From NCBI RefSeq assembly GCF_003121295.1, contig NZ_PHNC01000004.1:10-64009 (forward strand): 64,000 nt of DNA. The letters are read 5' to 3'. The translations under genes were made by a program, and so were the position numbers. Below, piece after piece: positions 35,490 through 44,166 of this stretch. Each line of letters opens with the position of its first letter. Positions within the stretch are counted from its first letter, which is position 1. This DNA is from Streptomyces orinoci. Lineage in GTDB: Bacteria > Actinomycetota > Actinomycetes > Streptomycetales > Streptomycetaceae. The notes under the pieces are model-generated. The model ran no database searches. It had not been told where the DNA came from and was given only the letters and a program-made list of their open reading frames with translations.

Positions 35490-36278
35490 CTAATGCTTGG
35501 GGCCGATGTGCGCATCCATCAGCGCTACAGACGCTTTGCGGGCGACGGAGATGTTGAAGGGGTCGCGACCGCGCCGGGTCACCTTCCATTCGACGCCGAC
35601 CTTGTCGAGCGTGTCGGAGTAGAGCTTGCGGATGTCGTCGGACTTGTTGGTGAAGAAGTAGCGCACATACTCGTAGCGTTTGCGCTCTCCAGCGACCAGG
35701 CGAGTGGTCCAGTTGATGATCCGGCAGCCGTCGGAGTGCACCAGTCCACGTATGAACTCCCAGGGGTGCGCGTCCACGATTCGTTGTTGCCAGGGCTCCA
35801 GGACGATCGGTCTCTCGTGTTTGTAGCCGGGGCCGTGCTGTGGGAACAGGCACCACAGGTGCTTGGAATAGACCTTCACATTCTGGCAGCCCGTGCTGCG
35901 GACCCTGCATACGGAGTTGTCGGGGAAGACGGCCTGCATGGCGGCCTGACAGGCATCCATGAGGCCGGGCCAGACATTGCCACAAGCGATCATGAGGCTG
36001 GGCACGCGGTGTTGGGAGTACTGGATGATGTGGCCGTCACCCAGGTACAGCCCCAGCAGGTAGGCGTACGCGGGTTCGTCCAGTGCCCGGCCGTCGCAGC
36101 GCGGGCACTTTGGGTTAGGACGGCCCGGGCACTCGCCCCGCTTGGAGCGGTCCACGTGGAGCCAGTAGCTGACCGTGCCCAGCGGGACCTTTAGCCGCCG
36201 TGCCACCTCAGCGTTGCTCACTCCGGAGCGCAACAGGTCGATGGCTTTGCGTCTTACTTCGGGGCCATGAAGCTGCAT
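35490..36278 (-). CDS. HTH + LAGLIDADG homing-endonuclease-like protein
   Basis: 262 aa from the ATG at 36278 (MQLHGPEVRRKAIDLL). Domains in order are a helix-turn-helix (about 17-41, SGVSNAEVARRLKVPLGTVS), a Cys pair CPRC (58-61), and two LAGLIDADG-type motifs, LLGLYLGDG (74-82) and FIRGLVHSDG (175-184), about 100 residues apart with an acidic residue in each. That is the layout of a single-chain LAGLIDADG nuclease. It stands alone, 89 bases 3' of tRNA-Leu on the same strand. It may be a mobile free-standing homing nuclease or, like WhiA, a DNA-binding protein derived from one. Base composition and codon use are less GC-biased than in its neighbours, suggesting transfer. Confidence 0.78.
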   Translation of the reverse strand: MQLHGPEVRRKAIDLLRSGVSNAEVARRLKVPLGTVSYWLHVDRSKRGECPGRPNPKCPRCDGRALDEPAYAYLLGLYLGDGHIIQYSQHRVPSLMIACGNVWPGLMDACQAAMQAVFPDNSVCRVRSTGCQNVKVYSKHLWCLFPQHGPGYKHERPIVLEPWQQRIVDAHPWEFIRGLVHSDGCRIINWTTRLVAGERKRYEYVRYFFTNKSDDIRKLYSDTLDKVGVEWKVTRRGRDPFNISVARKASVALMDAHIGPKH

Positions 36279-36366
36279 ACCCCTACTCTGCGTAATGAAA
36301 TGTGTTCGCAAAGTGGAGAATCGGAAGGTTCACGCGAAGGGAAAGTTCCGGTTCGCGGGTGATAAG

Positions 36367-36449
36367 TGCCGGGTGCGGGATTCGAACCCGCAAGCCCTCT
36401 CGGGCAGATGTGTTTGAGACATCCGTGTATGCCGTTCCACCAACCCGGC
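36367..36449 (-). tRNA. tRNA-Leu (CAA)
   Basis: 83 nt. Read leftward, the acceptor GCCGGGT pairs with ACCCGGC plus discriminator A. The anticodon stem GATGT/ACATC encloses CTCAAAC, giving anticodon CAA (reads UUG). It has a long class-II variable arm (TGCCCGAGAGGGCT) and the T-loop GGTTCGAATCC. The 3' CCA is not encoded. The homing-nuclease-like gene lies just 3' of it. Confidence 0.95.
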
Positions 36450-36540
36450 TGGGTACAGCGCCGTCAGCTTACCTTGTGGGGGCGTGCGCCGTCTCGCAGG
36501 TAGGCTCGCAAAGCAGCATCGCCCCGAACCAAGGAGCACC

Positions 36541-37209
36541 GTGACCGCCGCCGAGCCCGAGCCCCAGCAGCCCTTCGACGACGAGACGCAGCCGCACACC
36601 CCTCCGAATGTCACCCGTGTGGTCATCGCCGAGGATGAGGCCCTGATCCGTCTGGACCTCAAGGAGATGCTCGAAGAAGAGGGCTACTCCGTGGTCGGCG
36701 AGGCGGGCGATGGCGAGACGGCGGTGGCGCTCGCCCGTGAGCACCGGCCGGATCTGGTGATCATGGATGTGAAGATGCCCGTCCTGGACGGCATCTCCGC
36801 CGCCGAGCGGATCGCGGCCGAGTCGATCGCGCCTGTCCTGATGCTCACCGCCTTCTCGCAGCGCGACCTCGTGGAGCGGGCCCGGGACGCGGGGGCCATG
36901 GCGTATCTGGTGAAGCCCTTCAGCAAGAGCGATGTGGTGCCGGCCATCGAGATGGCCGTCTCCCGGTTCACCGAGCTGAGGGCGCTGGAGAAGGAGGTCG
37001 CGGATCTCTCCCAGCGGCTGGAGACGCGCAAGCTGGTGGACCGGGCGAAGAGCATTCTGCAGACGCAGTACGGGCTGACCGAGCCCGCCGCGTTCCGGTG
37101 GATCCAGAAGACCTCGATGGACCGGCGGCTGTCGATGCAGCAGGTGGCGGAGGCGGTCATCGAGGACGCGCAGGAGAAGAAGGCGGCGAGGGAGCAGAAG
37201 GAACAGTAG
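36541..37209 (+). CDS. pdtaR: ANTAR-domain response regulator (PdtaR-like antiterminator)
   Basis: 222 aa from the GTG at 36541 with AAGGAG 4 bases upstream. The receiver domain (about 25-140) has IAEDEALI, the phospho-acceptor Asp in VIMDVKMPVLDG and Lys in YLVKPFSKSD. The C-terminal ANTAR domain (about 165-220, KLVDRAKSILQTQYGLTEPAA, then RRLSMQQVAEAVIED) binds paired RNA hairpins and prevents premature termination. The cognate kinase (PdtaS type) is not in the window. A strong terminator separates it from livF. Confidence 0.93.
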   Translation: MTAAEPEPQQPFDDETQPHTPPNVTRVVIAEDEALIRLDLKEMLEEEGYSVVGEAGDGETAVALAREHRPDLVIMDVKMPVLDGISAAERIAAESIAPVLMLTAFSQRDLVERARDAGAMAYLVKPFSKSDVVPAIEMAVSRFTELRALEKEVADLSQRLETRKLVDRAKSILQTQYGLTEPAAFRWIQKTSMDRRLSMQQVAEAVIEDAQEKKAAREQKEQ

Positions 37210-37224
37210 TCGGCCATCATCCGA

Positions 37225-37255
37225 GGGCCCGGTGCATATGCACCGGGCCCTTTTT
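37225..37255 (+). terminator. strong intrinsic terminator
   Basis: A perfect 26-base palindrome (GGGCCCGGTGCA mirrored around TA) followed by TTTTT, 16 bases after the ANTAR gene. It should end rightward transcription and, by its stem, leftward transcription from livF. Confidence 0.92.
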
Positions 37256-37259
37256 GTGT

Positions 37260-37979
37260 TCAGTCCTCGCCGAGGTATGCCTTGCGTACGGACTCGTCGT
37301 GGAGCAGCTCGGCCCCCGTCCCGGAGAGGACGATGCGTCCGGTCTCCATGACGTGTCCCTGGTCGGCCAGGGTGAGTGCGGCCTGGGCGTTCTGTTCGAC
37401 GAGCAGGATGGTGGTGCCGGTGGCCTTGAGTTCGGCGATGGTGGCCATGATCTTCTGCATCATGATCGGCGAGAGGCCCATGGAGGGTTCGTCGAGCATC
37501 AGCAGTTTGGGGCGGGACATCAACGCCCGTCCCATGGCGAGCATTTGCTGTTCGCCGCCGGAGAGGGTGCCGGCGGGCTGCTGGGCGCGTTCGCCGAGGA
37601 TGGGGAAGAGTTCGTAGGCCCGTTCGGTGTCCCGGCGGATGCCGTCGCTGTCCTTGCGGAGGAAGGCGCCGAGTTGGAGGTTTTCGGCGATGGTGAGGCG
37701 GGGGAAGATGTGGCGGCCTTCGGGGGAGTGGGCCAGGCCGAGGGCGACGATGCGGTGGGCGGGGATGCCGCGCAGTGAGGTGCCGTTGAAGCGGATGGTG
37801 CCGGAGAGTGGGGGGTGGAGGCCGGAGAGGGTGCGCAGGGTGGTGGTTTTTCCGGCGCCGTTGGTGCCGATGAGGGTGACGACCTGGCCGGGGTGGACGG
37901 TGAAGGTGATGCCTTTGACGGCTTCGATTTTGCCGTAGGCGATACGGAGGTCGTGGACTTCGAGGAGGGGGGCGGTCAT
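37260..37979 (-). CDS. livF: branched-chain amino acid ABC transporter ATPase LivF
   Basis: 239 aa ATP-binding subunit. Walker A GTNGAGKTTT, Q-loop region, signature LSGGEQQMLAMGRAL, Walker B KLLMLDEPSMGLSP and the switch His region LLVEQNAQAAL. Its ATG overlaps the livG stop (ATGA). Last gene of the livJHMGF operon. Confidence 0.95.
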   Translation of the reverse strand: MTAPLLEVHDLRIAYGKIEAVKGITFTVHPGQVVTLIGTNGAGKTTTLRTLSGLHPPLSGTIRFNGTSLRGIPAHRIVALGLAHSPEGRHIFPRLTIAENLQLGAFLRKDSDGIRRDTERAYELFPILGERAQQPAGTLSGGEQQMLAMGRALMSRPKLLMLDEPSMGLSPIMMQKIMATIAELKATGTTILLVEQNAQAALTLADQGHVMETGRIVLSGTGAELLHDESVRKAYLGED

Positions 37980-38908
37980 CGCGGCTCGTCCTCCTCGCCG
38001 GGCGCGTTATGGGCGTCGTCGGTGCCGTGGGTGCCGTGGGTGCCGTGGGTGCCGTGGGTGCCGTGGGTGCCGTCCGTGCCGGCGGCCGCTGCCGCTTCGG
38101 CTGCCGCGACTTCGGCGGCTTCCGCTTGGCCGGGGGCGCCTTCGAAGGGGGTGCCGAGGTAGGCGGCGATGACTCGGGGGTCGCTCTGGACGGTGCCGGA
38201 GTCGCCTTCGATGAGTTTTTCGCCTTGGACCAGGACGGCGACATGGTCGCAGAGGTTGAAGATAAAGCGCATGTCGTGCTCGATGACCAGGACGGCTATT
38301 CCTTGGTCGCGGATGGCGAAGACGAGTTGTTCGGTGGCGCGGGTTTCATGGGGGTTCATTCCGGCGGTGGGTTCGTCGAGGAGCAGCAGTCCGGGTTCGC
38401 TGGCGAGGGCGCGGGCGATTTCCAGTTTGCGTTGTTCGCCGTAGGGGAGGTTGCGGGCGAGGTGGTCGGCTTTGGGGGTGAGACCGGTGAACTCCAGTAG
38501 TTCGCGGGCTCGTTGGATGGAGGATGCTTCGGCGCGGTGGTAGGCGGGGGTGCGGAGGAGGGCGGAGAAGAGTCCTTCGTGGGTGCGGGTGTGGCGGCCG
38601 ACGAGGACGTTTTCCAGGACGGTCATATTGGCGAAGAGGCGGATGTTCTGGAAGGTGCGGGCGATGCCTGCTTTGGTGACCAGGTGGGGTTTGGGGGGCA
38701 GGGTTGTGCCTTGGTAGGTGACGGTGCCTTCGGTGGGTACATAGAGGCCGGTGAGGCAGTTGAAGAAGGTGGTTTTTCCGGCTCCGTTGGGGCCGATGAG
38801 GCCGACGATCTGGCCGGGGCGGACGGTGAGGTCCATGGAGCGTACGGCGGTGAGTCCGCCGAAGCGCATGGTGACATTGGTGGCGGTGAGCAGGGGGGCG
38901 GTGGTCAT
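37976..38908 (-). CDS. livG: branched-chain amino acid ABC transporter ATPase LivG with repeat tail
   Basis: 310 aa ATP-binding subunit. Walker A GPNGAGKTTFFNCLTG, signature LPYGEQRKLEIARAL, Walker B LLLLDEPTAGMNP and VLVIEHDMRFIF. The conserved domain ends near residue 260 (AAYLGTPFEG). About 50 further residues follow, with an Ala/Glu-rich helix and a Gly-Thr-His tandem repeat encoded by the 9-bp array at 38021-38074, so it is longer than the usual 255-290 residues. It overlaps livM and livF by 4 bases each. Confidence 0.94.
   Translation of the reverse strand: MTTAPLLTATNVTMRFGGLTAVRSMDLTVRPGQIVGLIGPNGAGKTTFFNCLTGLYVPTEGTVTYQGTTLPPKPHLVTKAGIARTFQNIRLFANMTVLENVLVGRHTRTHEGLFSALLRTPAYHRAEASSIQRARELLEFTGLTPKADHLARNLPYGEQRKLEIARALASEPGLLLLDEPTAGMNPHETRATEQLVFAIRDQGIAVLVIEHDMRFIFNLCDHVAVLVQGEKLIEGDSGTVQSDPRVIAAYLGTPFEGAPGQAEAAEVAAAEAAAAAGTDGTHGTHGTHGTHGTHGTDDAHNAPGEEDEPR
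38021..38074. repeat. 9-bp tandem repeat inside livG
   Basis: Five perfect and one imperfect copy of GGTGCCGTG (plus-strand sense), encoding Gly-Thr-His-Gly-Thr-His on the livG strand. The unit length is a multiple of three, so copy changes would keep the frame. Confidence 0.9.
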
Positions 38909-40710
38909 GGGGTGGCCCCTTCCGCCGGGGCGGGTTCATGGAATTCCAGCTGGCGGCGGCGGTTGGGGATGATTCCTTCGGGGCGCAGGCGCATCAGAAG
39001 GATGAGGGCGGCGCCGAAGGCCAGGAGTTGGTAGTCCTGGAGGAATTGGAGTTTGGCGGGGATGAGGTAGAGCAGGGCGGCGCCGAGGAGGGGGCCGGTG
39101 ATGGTGCCCATGCCGCCGAGGATGACGGCGGCGAGGAGGAAGGCGGAGTTGGGGGGTACGGGTCCGGCGAAGACATAGCTTTCGGGGACGGCGGTGTGGA
39201 TGACGTGGGCCTGTACGGTGCCGGCGAGTCCGGCGAGGCAGGCGCCGAGGGCGAAGGCCAGGAGTTTGAGGCGGAAGCCGTTGATTCCCATGGCGGTTGC
39301 GGCGGTTTCGTCCTCGCGGATGGCGATCCAGGCGCGGCCGATGCGGGAGTTGCTGGCGCGGCTGAAGACCAGGACGACGATGACGGTGAACAGCAGCATC
39401 AGCAGGTAGTAGTTGGCGTAGGCGTTGAGGGTGAGGCCGCCGAGGGTGTGGCTGTCGCCGAAGTTGTAGCCGAAGAGGACCAGGTCGGGGATGTTGGGGA
39501 TGCCGTTGGGTCCGTTGGTGAGTGAGGGTCCGGAGTGGCCGTCGAGATTGTTGACGGTGATGCGGAAGATTTCTCCGAAGCCCAGGGTGACGATGGCCAG
39601 GTAGTCGCCGCGTAGTCGCAGGGTGGGGGCGCCGATGATGACGCCGAAGATCAGGGAGGCGGCGGCTCCGGTGAGGGCGGCGGCCCAGAAGGGGAAGTGG
39701 ATGTGGAAGACGGAGGCGGTGGAGCCGGAGACCAGGGCGGCGGTGTAGGCGCCTACGCCCAGGAAGGCGACATAGCCGAGGTCGAGGAGTCCGGCGAGGC
39801 CGACGACCACATTGAGGCCCAGGGCGACGGTGGCGAAGATCAGGATGTTGACGATGATCAGGGTGTATTCGTCGGTGTCCTGGGTGAAGGGGAAGACGGC
39901 AGCGGCGATAAAGGCGGTGGCAATGGTGATGTTGCGGTGTTTGGCGGTGAGTTGGGTGAGGCGGGCGGTGAGTCCGGCCTGGTGCAGGGCGGCGGCGGTG
40001 AAGCCGGTGAGCAGCAGGAAGCCGGTGAAGAGTTCGCCGTAGGAGGTGCCGATGCCATAGGTGGTGACGCCCAGGGCGAGGGCGAAGACGGCGGCGATGA
40101 CCAGGATTTCGGCCCAGGGGGGCAGGGGCCGGGCGGGGGGTGGCGGGTGGGGTGTGGTGCCGGGGCGCAGGGTGCGCAGGAGGTTGTGCAGCAGGGTGGG
40201 GGTGGCCGGTGTGTCGGTGTCGGGGTGGGAGGTGAGGGTGCGTCGTTCGAGGGGGAGGGCGAGGGCGCTGAGGAGGGTGAGCAGGGAGGTGATGGCGGCG
40301 AGGTAGCCGCCGGGTTCCAGGTTGACGATGCCGCCGAGTTGTACGGCGATGGCGATAAGGGTGTACCAGGTGGTGGCCAGGGTGCCGGTGGCGAGCAGGA
40401 GGGTGGCCCGGTTTCCGCCGGCGGGGTTGAGCCAGCGCAGTCCGGGGGTGCCCCGGGCGGCCAGGGTGTGCAGCAGGGTGAGCAAGGCGCCGGTGAGGGT
40501 GAGGAGTTGGAGGCCGCCGGGGTAGCCGTTGATGGTGAGGTTGCCGGGGAAGGCGGTGGTCCAGGTCCAGGCGGTGAAGGTGCTGAGGGCGGTGAGGGCG
40601 GCACAGCCGGTGGTGAGGGCGCGGGCGGTGGTGAGGGGGAAGGGGATGAGGGGGGTGGTTTCGGTGGTGGCGGGCTGGTTGTTGGCCGGCTCTTGGGTCA
40701 TGGGTTTCAC
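38905..40710 (-). CDS. livM: branched-chain amino acid ABC transporter permease LivM
   Basis: 601 aa. The first about 270 residues hold several extra membrane helices and Pro/Thr-rich linkers. The C-terminal half is the classical LivM permease, with NVVVGLAGLLDLGYVAFLG, LRGDYLAIVTLGFGEIFR and the EAA-like loop SRIGRAWIAIREDETAATAM. The GTG at 40710 overlaps the livH stop (GTGA); the ATG at 40701 (MTQEPANNQ) is an alternative. Confidence 0.93.
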   Translation of the reverse strand: MKPMTQEPANNQPATTETTPLIPFPLTTARALTTGCAALTALSTFTAWTWTTAFPGNLTINGYPGGLQLLTLTGALLTLLHTLAARGTPGLRWLNPAGGNRATLLLATGTLATTWYTLIAIAVQLGGIVNLEPGGYLAAITSLLTLLSALALPLERRTLTSHPDTDTPATPTLLHNLLRTLRPGTTPHPPPPARPLPPWAEILVIAAVFALALGVTTYGIGTSYGELFTGFLLLTGFTAAALHQAGLTARLTQLTAKHRNITIATAFIAAAVFPFTQDTDEYTLIIVNILIFATVALGLNVVVGLAGLLDLGYVAFLGVGAYTAALVSGSTASVFHIHFPFWAAALTGAAASLIFGVIIGAPTLRLRGDYLAIVTLGFGEIFRITVNNLDGHSGPSLTNGPNGIPNIPDLVLFGYNFGDSHTLGGLTLNAYANYYLLMLLFTVIVVLVFSRASNSRIGRAWIAIREDETAATAMGINGFRLKLLAFALGACLAGLAGTVQAHVIHTAVPESYVFAGPVPPNSAFLLAAVILGGMGTITGPLLGAALLYLIPAKLQFLQDYQLLAFGAALILLMRLRPEGIIPNRRRQLEFHEPAPAEGATP

Positions 40711-41636
40711 GCCCGATCCGCGACGCGTTCGCCGAGCAGGCCTTGGGGCCTGATCAGGAGGACCAGGATCAGCAGGGCGAAGGCCCAGACGTCCTTCCAG
40801 CCGCCGCCGCCGAGTTGTTGCATTCCGGGGATGTCCTGGATGTAGGTGATGGAGGAGGTCTCGGCGATGCCAAGGACGACTCCGCCGAGCATGGCGCCGT
40901 AGATGTTGCCGATGCCGCCGAGGACGGCGGCGGTGAAGGCTTTGAGGCCGAGGATGAAGCCCATGTCAAAGCTGATCTGTCCGATGTGCAGTCCTTGGGC
41001 GACGGCGGCCACGGCGGCGAAGGCGCCGCCGATGGCGAAGGCCAGCACGATGATGCGGTCGGTGTTGATGCCCATGAGCCGTGCGGTGTCGGGGTCCTGG
41101 GCGGTGGCCTGCATGGCGCGGCCGGTGCGGCTTTTGGTGGTGAACAGGCCCAGGGCCAGCATGCACAGGGGGGCGGCCACGAGTATGAAGACGTCGTCGC
41201 GCTGGAGGTGGAGATTGTCGGCCAGTTGGAAGGCGTTTCCGTGGAACTGGGGGAAGTCGCGGTTCTTCTTGGCGTTGGGATAGAAGGCCCAGACCAGTTG
41301 CTGAAGGGCGATGGACAGGCCGATGGCGGTGATCAGCGGGGCCAGCCGGGGGGCGTTGCGCAGGGGCCGGTAGGCGAAGCGTTCGGCGGCGGTGGCCACG
41401 GCCACGGAGATGACCACTCCGCCGAGGATCATCAGGGGCAGGGCGGCGCCCAGGGGGACGCCGGGTAGCCAGAGATGGATGGTGAGGGCGCCGAAGGCGC
41501 CCACCATGACGATCTCGCCATGGGCGAAGTTGATGAGCTGGACGATGCCGTAGACCATGGTGTAGCCAATGGCGATCAGTCCGTAGAGGGCCCCGAGGGC
41601 GAGTCCGCTGACCAGTGTTTGCGGCAGTTGGTGCAC
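40707..41636 (-). CDS. livH: branched-chain amino acid ABC transporter permease LivH
   Basis: 309 aa integral membrane permease, about eight helices. Typical segments are ALYGLIAIGYTMVYGIVQLINFAHG at the N-terminus (shown here as two motifs, GYTMVYG and QLINFAHGE), the cytoplasmic EAA-like loop TGRAMQATAQDPDTARLMGI and AVLGGIGNIYGAMLGG. It begins 7 bases after the livJ stop and overlaps livM by 4 bases. Confidence 0.94.
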   Translation of the reverse strand: MHQLPQTLVSGLALGALYGLIAIGYTMVYGIVQLINFAHGEIVMVGAFGALTIHLWLPGVPLGAALPLMILGGVVISVAVATAAERFAYRPLRNAPRLAPLITAIGLSIALQQLVWAFYPNAKKNRDFPQFHGNAFQLADNLHLQRDDVFILVAAPLCMLALGLFTTKSRTGRAMQATAQDPDTARLMGINTDRIIVLAFAIGGAFAAVAAVAQGLHIGQISFDMGFILGLKAFTAAVLGGIGNIYGAMLGGVVLGIAETSSITYIQDIPGMQQLGGGGWKDVWAFALLILVLLIRPQGLLGERVADRA

Positions 41637-41642
41637 TGCGGC

Positions 41643-42878
41643 TCAGTCCTTGAAGGTGGAGCTCTTGACGGCTTTCCACTGGTGGTTGACCACTTGGTAG
41701 ACGGTCAGCTGCTTATTGGTGGTGTCGCCGTACTCGTCGAAGGAGACATGTCCGGTGACTCCGTCGAAGGAGACCTTGCTCATGGCGTCGAGGACTTTTT
41801 GCCGGGCGTCGCCGGGGAGTTTGCCGTTGTTGTCCTCGACGGCCTTTTTGACGGCCTGGATGATGGCCCAGGCGGCGTCATAGGAGTAGCCGCCGTAGGC
41901 GGCGTAGGGGTCTTTGTAGCCGGTGTCCTTGTAGTTCTGGACGAAGGTCTTGGCGGAGTCGAGCTGTTCGACGGGGTAGCCGACGGAGGTGGCCAGGTCG
42001 CCGTCGTCGTCCTTGCCGGCGCCGGAGATGAAGGCGGGGTCGTAGATGCCGTCGCCGCCCATTTCCGGGATGTGGGCGCCGGCTTTTTTGGTCTGGCCGG
42101 AGAGCAGGCCGCCTTCGGGGTACTGGCCGCCGAAGTAGACGGCGTCGGCGCCGGAGTTCTTGATTTTATTGGCGATGCCGGAGAAGTCGGTTTCCTTGAC
42201 AGTGAGATGGTCGGTGCCGACCACCTGGCCGCCGAGGTGCTGGAATTCCTGGGAGAAGATCGCGGCGAGGCCGGCGCCATAGGTCTGTTTGTCGTCCACG
42301 ACGAAGACCTTCCGCTTTTTGGCCTCGTTGTAGAGGTACTGGGCGGCGAACCGGCCCTGGATGACATCGGTGGTGGCGGTGCGGAAGTAGGTCTTGAAGG
42401 GGCGTTTCTTCTGGCCGCTGCTCCAGTTGTCGCCCTGGCTGAGTGCGGGGTTGGTGTTGGCGGGGGAGACCTGGGTGAGGTTGGCCTTGGCGAACACGCC
42501 CTGCATGGACTGGGAGACACCGGAGTTGAGCGGTCCGACGACGCCGAGGACGGATTTGTCGGCGACGAGTTTGGCGGCGTTCTGCTGGCCGGTGCCGGGG
42601 ACGGCCTGGTCGTCGGTGGCCACCAGTTTGAAGGTGACCCCCTTGACTTCGTTGTTCTTGTTGGCGGTGCGGATGGCCAGATCAACGGAGTTCTTGATGC
42701 CCAGGCCCAGGGCGGAGAGGGAACCGGTGAAGGGGGAATCGACGCCGATGGCCACCGTGGTTTTGGTGCCGGAGTCGCCCTTGTCCGATCCCTTGTCATC
42801 GCGTGATCCGCAGGCGGTCAGTACCAGGGAGCCGGTGGTGAAGGCGGTGATGAGCAGGAGTGACGGACGGTGTCGCAC
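41643..42878 (-). CDS. livJ: branched-chain amino acid ABC transporter substrate-binding lipoprotein
   Basis: 411 aa. Lipoprotein signal with lipobox LTAC (Cys near residue 23), then a periplasmic-binding-protein type I fold with GVDSPFTGSLSALG at the start of the ligand pocket, DDQAVPGTGQQNAAKLV and TYGAGLAAIFSQEFQHLGG. GTG start with AAAGGA 8 bases upstream. First gene of the livJHMGF operon; captures Leu/Ile/Val or related amino acids at the outer membrane face. Confidence 0.94.
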   Translation of the reverse strand: MRHRPSLLLITAFTTGSLVLTACGSRDDKGSDKGDSGTKTTVAIGVDSPFTGSLSALGLGIKNSVDLAIRTANKNNEVKGVTFKLVATDDQAVPGTGQQNAAKLVADKSVLGVVGPLNSGVSQSMQGVFAKANLTQVSPANTNPALSQGDNWSSGQKKRPFKTYFRTATTDVIQGRFAAQYLYNEAKKRKVFVVDDKQTYGAGLAAIFSQEFQHLGGQVVGTDHLTVKETDFSGIANKIKNSGADAVYFGGQYPEGGLLSGQTKKAGAHIPEMGGDGIYDPAFISGAGKDDDGDLATSVGYPVEQLDSAKTFVQNYKDTGYKDPYAAYGGYSYDAAWAIIQAVKKAVEDNNGKLPGDARQKVLDAMSKVSFDGVTGHVSFDEYGDTTNKQLTVYQVVNHQWKAVKSSTFKD

Positions 42879-43071
42879 GATGTGTCCTTTCCCCGGCGCG
42901 GCGGCCGTGGTTCAGGGTGCCGTATCGCTCGCCGGGCAAGGATGGGGAATTACGGCGGTGCTGATGTGCGAACCGCCCGGCGGGGTGGTGATTGGCCGTG
43001 ACTCTAAGGGGTCTTCGAGGAGCTGGGGCAGAGGTGGCGGGCAGGCTGTGACTGTCTTGTTATGACGCGGA

Positions 43072-43479
43072 TCACGTGCCCGGAGGGCGGGTCGCCTGCG
43101 CCGGGGTGGGGGAGGGGGCGTGTTCGGCGCAGCAGGTGGCGCCGTTCTCGGCGGCGCAGCGGGTCTCTGCCTGACGGACGATCAACTTCCGTGCGGCGTC
43201 GGTGCCGTGGCGTTGTTCCTCGTCCCGGGCGGCCCGGACGATGTCGTCGTGGATCTTGGCCTGGGCGGTGGACATGCCTTTCTGGGCCCAGTCCAGTCCG
43301 GCCCATTTGCCGTGCAGGAGGGCTTGCTCGGCCCAGTAGCCGACCAGCTTGGCGCAGGTCTGTGCGGGGGTGTCGGGGGTGGCCGCCTTGTGCTCATCGC
43401 CGGTGTGCCCGGCGCAGCCGGTGAGCGCGAGCAGCGCGGTGAGCAACAGCCCGGCGAGGAGGGGGCGTTGGGCCTTCAT
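43072..43479 (-). CDS. small Cys-containing lipoprotein
   Basis: 135 aa. Lipoprotein signal LLLTALLALTGC (Cys22), a Thr/Pro linker and a helical domain with five further Cys (QTCAKLVGYW, TRCAAENGATCC, EHAPS tail). No family is recognised. It lies 193 bases upstream of livJ on the same strand; a weak CRP-like inverted repeat TATGA-CGCGGA-TCACG overlaps its stop region (43061-43076). Confidence 0.7.
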   Translation of the reverse strand: MKAQRPLLAGLLLTALLALTGCAGHTGDEHKAATPDTPAQTCAKLVGYWAEQALLHGKWAGLDWAQKGMSTAQAKIHDDIVRAARDEEQRHGTDAARKLIVRQAETRCAAENGATCCAEHAPSPTPAQATRPPGT

Positions 43480-43528
43480 GCCCGAACGGTATGCCGGTGG
43501 CCGCCCTTCCGTAAGGGCCGCGCCCCGC

Positions 43529-43600
43529 AGGGGCGCGGGGCAGTTTTGTCATGCGGCTCCGCCGCGTGGGCGCCGACCAGCCCGCAGCAACCCGCAGTCG
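43529..43600 (+). repeat. interspersed repeat, long form (copy 9)
   Basis: GGGGCGCGGGGCAGTTTTGT, GCGGCTCCGCCGC stem-loop, GTGGGCGCCGACCAGCCC. Located just downstream of the thioesterase gene at 43611 and upstream of the lipoprotein. Confidence 0.85.
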
Positions 43601-43610
43601 AAACGCAACC

Positions 43611-44078
43611 TCAGTCGCCTCGGCGCTCGTTCTCCCGGATCACACAGGTAAGCCGCGCCGTACAAACCCGCTTCTCCTGGTCATCGGTGATGACGATCTC
43701 GTACGTGGCCGTGGTGCGCCCCCGGTGCACCGGCGTCGCCGTGCCGGTGATGAAGCCGGACCGTACGCCGCGGTGGTGGGTGCAGTTGAGGTCCACGCCG
43801 ACGGCGATCCGCTCGGGCCCGCCGTGCAGCATGGCTCCGATGGAGCCGAGGGTCTCGGCGAGCACGGCGGAGGCGCCGCCGTGCAGCAGCCCATAGGGCT
43901 GGGTATTGCCCTCGACCGGCATGGTGCCGGTGATCCGCTCCGGTGCGGCCTCGGTGATGCGCAGGCCCAGGCGCCGGCCGAGGTTTCCGGCGGAGAAGAG
44001 GGTGGGGAGGTCGAGGCCGCTGCCGGCCCAGAGGTCGATGACCTCCTGCGGGAAGATGGTGGTGCTCTGTTCGCCCAT
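43611..44078 (-). CDS. PaaI-type hotdog-fold thioesterase
   Basis: 155 aa single-domain acyl-CoA thioesterase. The active-site region YGLLHGGASAVLAETLGSI (HGG with following Glu) and the strand CTHHRGVRSGFITGTATPVHRG-like segment (shortened: RSGFITGTATPVHRG) are typical of the PaaI/YbgC group. AGGGGAG precedes the ATG. Substrate unknown; homologues act on phenylacetyl- or dihydroxynaphthoyl-CoA. Confidence 0.88.
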   Translation of the reverse strand: MGEQSTTIFPQEVIDLWAGSGLDLPTLFSAGNLGRRLGLRITEAAPERITGTMPVEGNTQPYGLLHGGASAVLAETLGSIGAMLHGGPERIAVGVDLNCTHHRGVRSGFITGTATPVHRGRTTATYEIVITDDQEKRVCTARLTCVIRENERRGD

Positions 44079-44166
44079 GGTCGCGCTCCCCTGTCTGGTG
44101 GACTCGTCGGCTGCTGCGGCTGGTTGGCCGGTCCGGCGAGGTGATCGTCGAATGGCGTACGTCCTA

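Noticed and set aside
39697..40845. 382-codon Gly/Glu-rich plus-strand frame opposite livM
   Set aside because: Looks like a PE_PGRS-type glycine protein at first sight, but it is exactly the complement of hydrophobic LivM codons.
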